Origin: a virus
Direction: 5' to 3' (one strand)
IMG/VR virus record: IMGVR_UViG_3300044729_000503
Span: 1 to 20,720 of that record
DNA length: 20,720 nucleotides
Made by a program: the position numbers and the translations under genes. Under the pieces are notes generated by a model that ran no database searches, was not told where the DNA came from, and saw nothing but the letters and a program-made list of their open reading frames with translations. Below, in pieces: positions 20,154 to 20,720 of this stretch (the first letter of the stretch is position 1; the number at the start of each line of letters is the position of its first letter).

Positions 20154-20720
20154 ATGTCTGATGAACAACAAACCCAAGAGTCTGCGACTACTGGGGTTGA
20201 AGCTGAAGCGTTGCAGCGCAGCGTAGAAGCGCTAGAGCGCAAGAATCAAGAGCTGATTGCTGAGCTGCGTGCAGCAAAGAAATCCAAGGCGCCTGATGGC
20301 GTTGACATCAATGAGCTACTGGAATTCAAGCGCCGCGCTGAACAAGCCGAACTTGAATCTCAAGGAAAGTATACCGAAGCCAGACAGGCTTTGGAGCAGC
20401 AGTTCCGTGAGGCGACGGCGCAGAAAGACCAGCGCATTGCCGAGCTTGAGTCCCGCGTGCGGGAACTTGAGCTGCTTACACCAGCTGTCAGCGCCTTAGC
20501 TGACATCGTTCACGATCCCGACCTAGTGCTCAAAACCAAGCTGAACGCTGATCAGATCGAGCGGGAAGCTGATGGCACTGTTGTCGTTGTAGACGGCTAC
20601 CAACGCACGCCCGTTAGCGAGTGGGCAAAGCAAAGCCTGCCAGCTTGGATGCAAAAGCAACCCAAGCCACAAGGCAGCGGAGCACCAACCGGCGGCAGCA
20701 ATGGCACTATCCCGACTGGC
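20154..20720 (+). CDS. Scaffold-like phage structural protein (partial, runs off the window)
   Basis: Open from the ATG at 20154 to the window end (189 codons, no stop), so it is 3'-truncated here. It reads MSDEQQTQESATTGVEAEAL and continues with a long coiled-coil-rich stretch: LQRSVEALERKNQELIAELR, then FKRRAEQAELESQGKYTEAR and IAELESRVRELELL. The later part has SEWAKQSLPAWMQKQPKPQG. An acidic start, then heptads, then a Q/P/G-rich tail resembles capsid scaffolding proteins of the Gp20 (phage minor structural) kind. Expected next is the major capsid gene. It helps build the head and is normally removed or cleaved. Confidence 0.8.
   Translation, partial: MSDEQQTQESATTGVEAEALQRSVEALERKNQELIAELRAAKKSKAPDGVDINELLEFKRRAEQAELESQGKYTEARQALEQQFREATAQKDQRIAELESRVRELELLTPAVSALADIVHDPDLVLKTKLNADQIEREADGTVVVVDGYQRTPVSEWAKQSLPAWMQKQPKPQGSGAPTGGSNGTIPTG

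Noticed and set aside
1-20720. CRISPR array, tRNA gene, integrase or attachment site
   Set aside because: I saw no regularly spaced repeats of CRISPR type, no cloverleaf-like tRNA with a TTCGA arm, and no recombinase motif in any credible gene.

Overview
This window looks like part of a double-stranded DNA phage (or prophage) genome whose host is a cyanobacterium, most likely a Synechococcus/Cyanobium-type organism. Three things point that way. It has a full packaging and head-assembly series (small and large terminase, portal, MuF-like protein, scaffold-like protein). It has a phage-style recombination and replication set. It also carries two regulators of clearly cyanobacterial type: a cyAbrB-like protein and a sigma-70-family factor with the cyanobacterial region 1.2/2 pattern. 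No integrase, lysis gene, tail gene, tRNA or photosynthesis gene is visible here, so lifestyle cannot be decided from the window.

Layout. At 43-360 (+) lies an HNH nuclease. From 9693 back to 384 nearly everything is on the minus strand, in a tightly packed series with ATGA or TGATG junctions. In transcription order it reads: helicase-DNA methyltransferase fusion, RadD-like SF2 helicase, VRR-NUC nuclease, then an internal promoter, a membrane-anchored HTH protein, two small proteins, a RecE/YqaJ-like exonuclease, a Bet/RecT annealing protein, an HTH protein, SSB, two 51-aa proteins, DUF3310, a 61-aa HTH protein, a 107-aa protein, dCTP deaminase, and finally the sigma factor. This is the early/middle DNA-metabolism arm. 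A small plus-strand gene (1333-1569) sits between the sigma and deaminase genes.

A divergent intergenic region at 9694-9760 carries a large nested palindrome. To its right the plus strand starts with a 45-aa ribbon-helix-helix (RHH) protein, translationally coupled to a primase-polymerase/VirE-type helicase. After that comes a 253-bp non-coding region with repeated TAGGAC(GG) boxes and a pyrimidine tract, which is a candidate origin or operator. Next are a second RHH protein, a small helical protein, a phage sliding clamp, and then the late genes: small terminase, large terminase, cyAbrB-like regulator, DUF4055 portal, small protein, MuF, a run of small very basic proteins, and a scaffold-like protein cut by the window end. 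One small acidic gene (19571-19813) runs against the late genes.

How it may work together (inference): the left arm copies, recombines and modifies DNA. The centre holds replication initiation with two RHH-protein/repeat pairs either side of the primase gene. The right arm packages DNA. The sigma factor and the cyAbrB homologue are the likely host-takeover or timing regulators, and they are the most interesting parts of the window.
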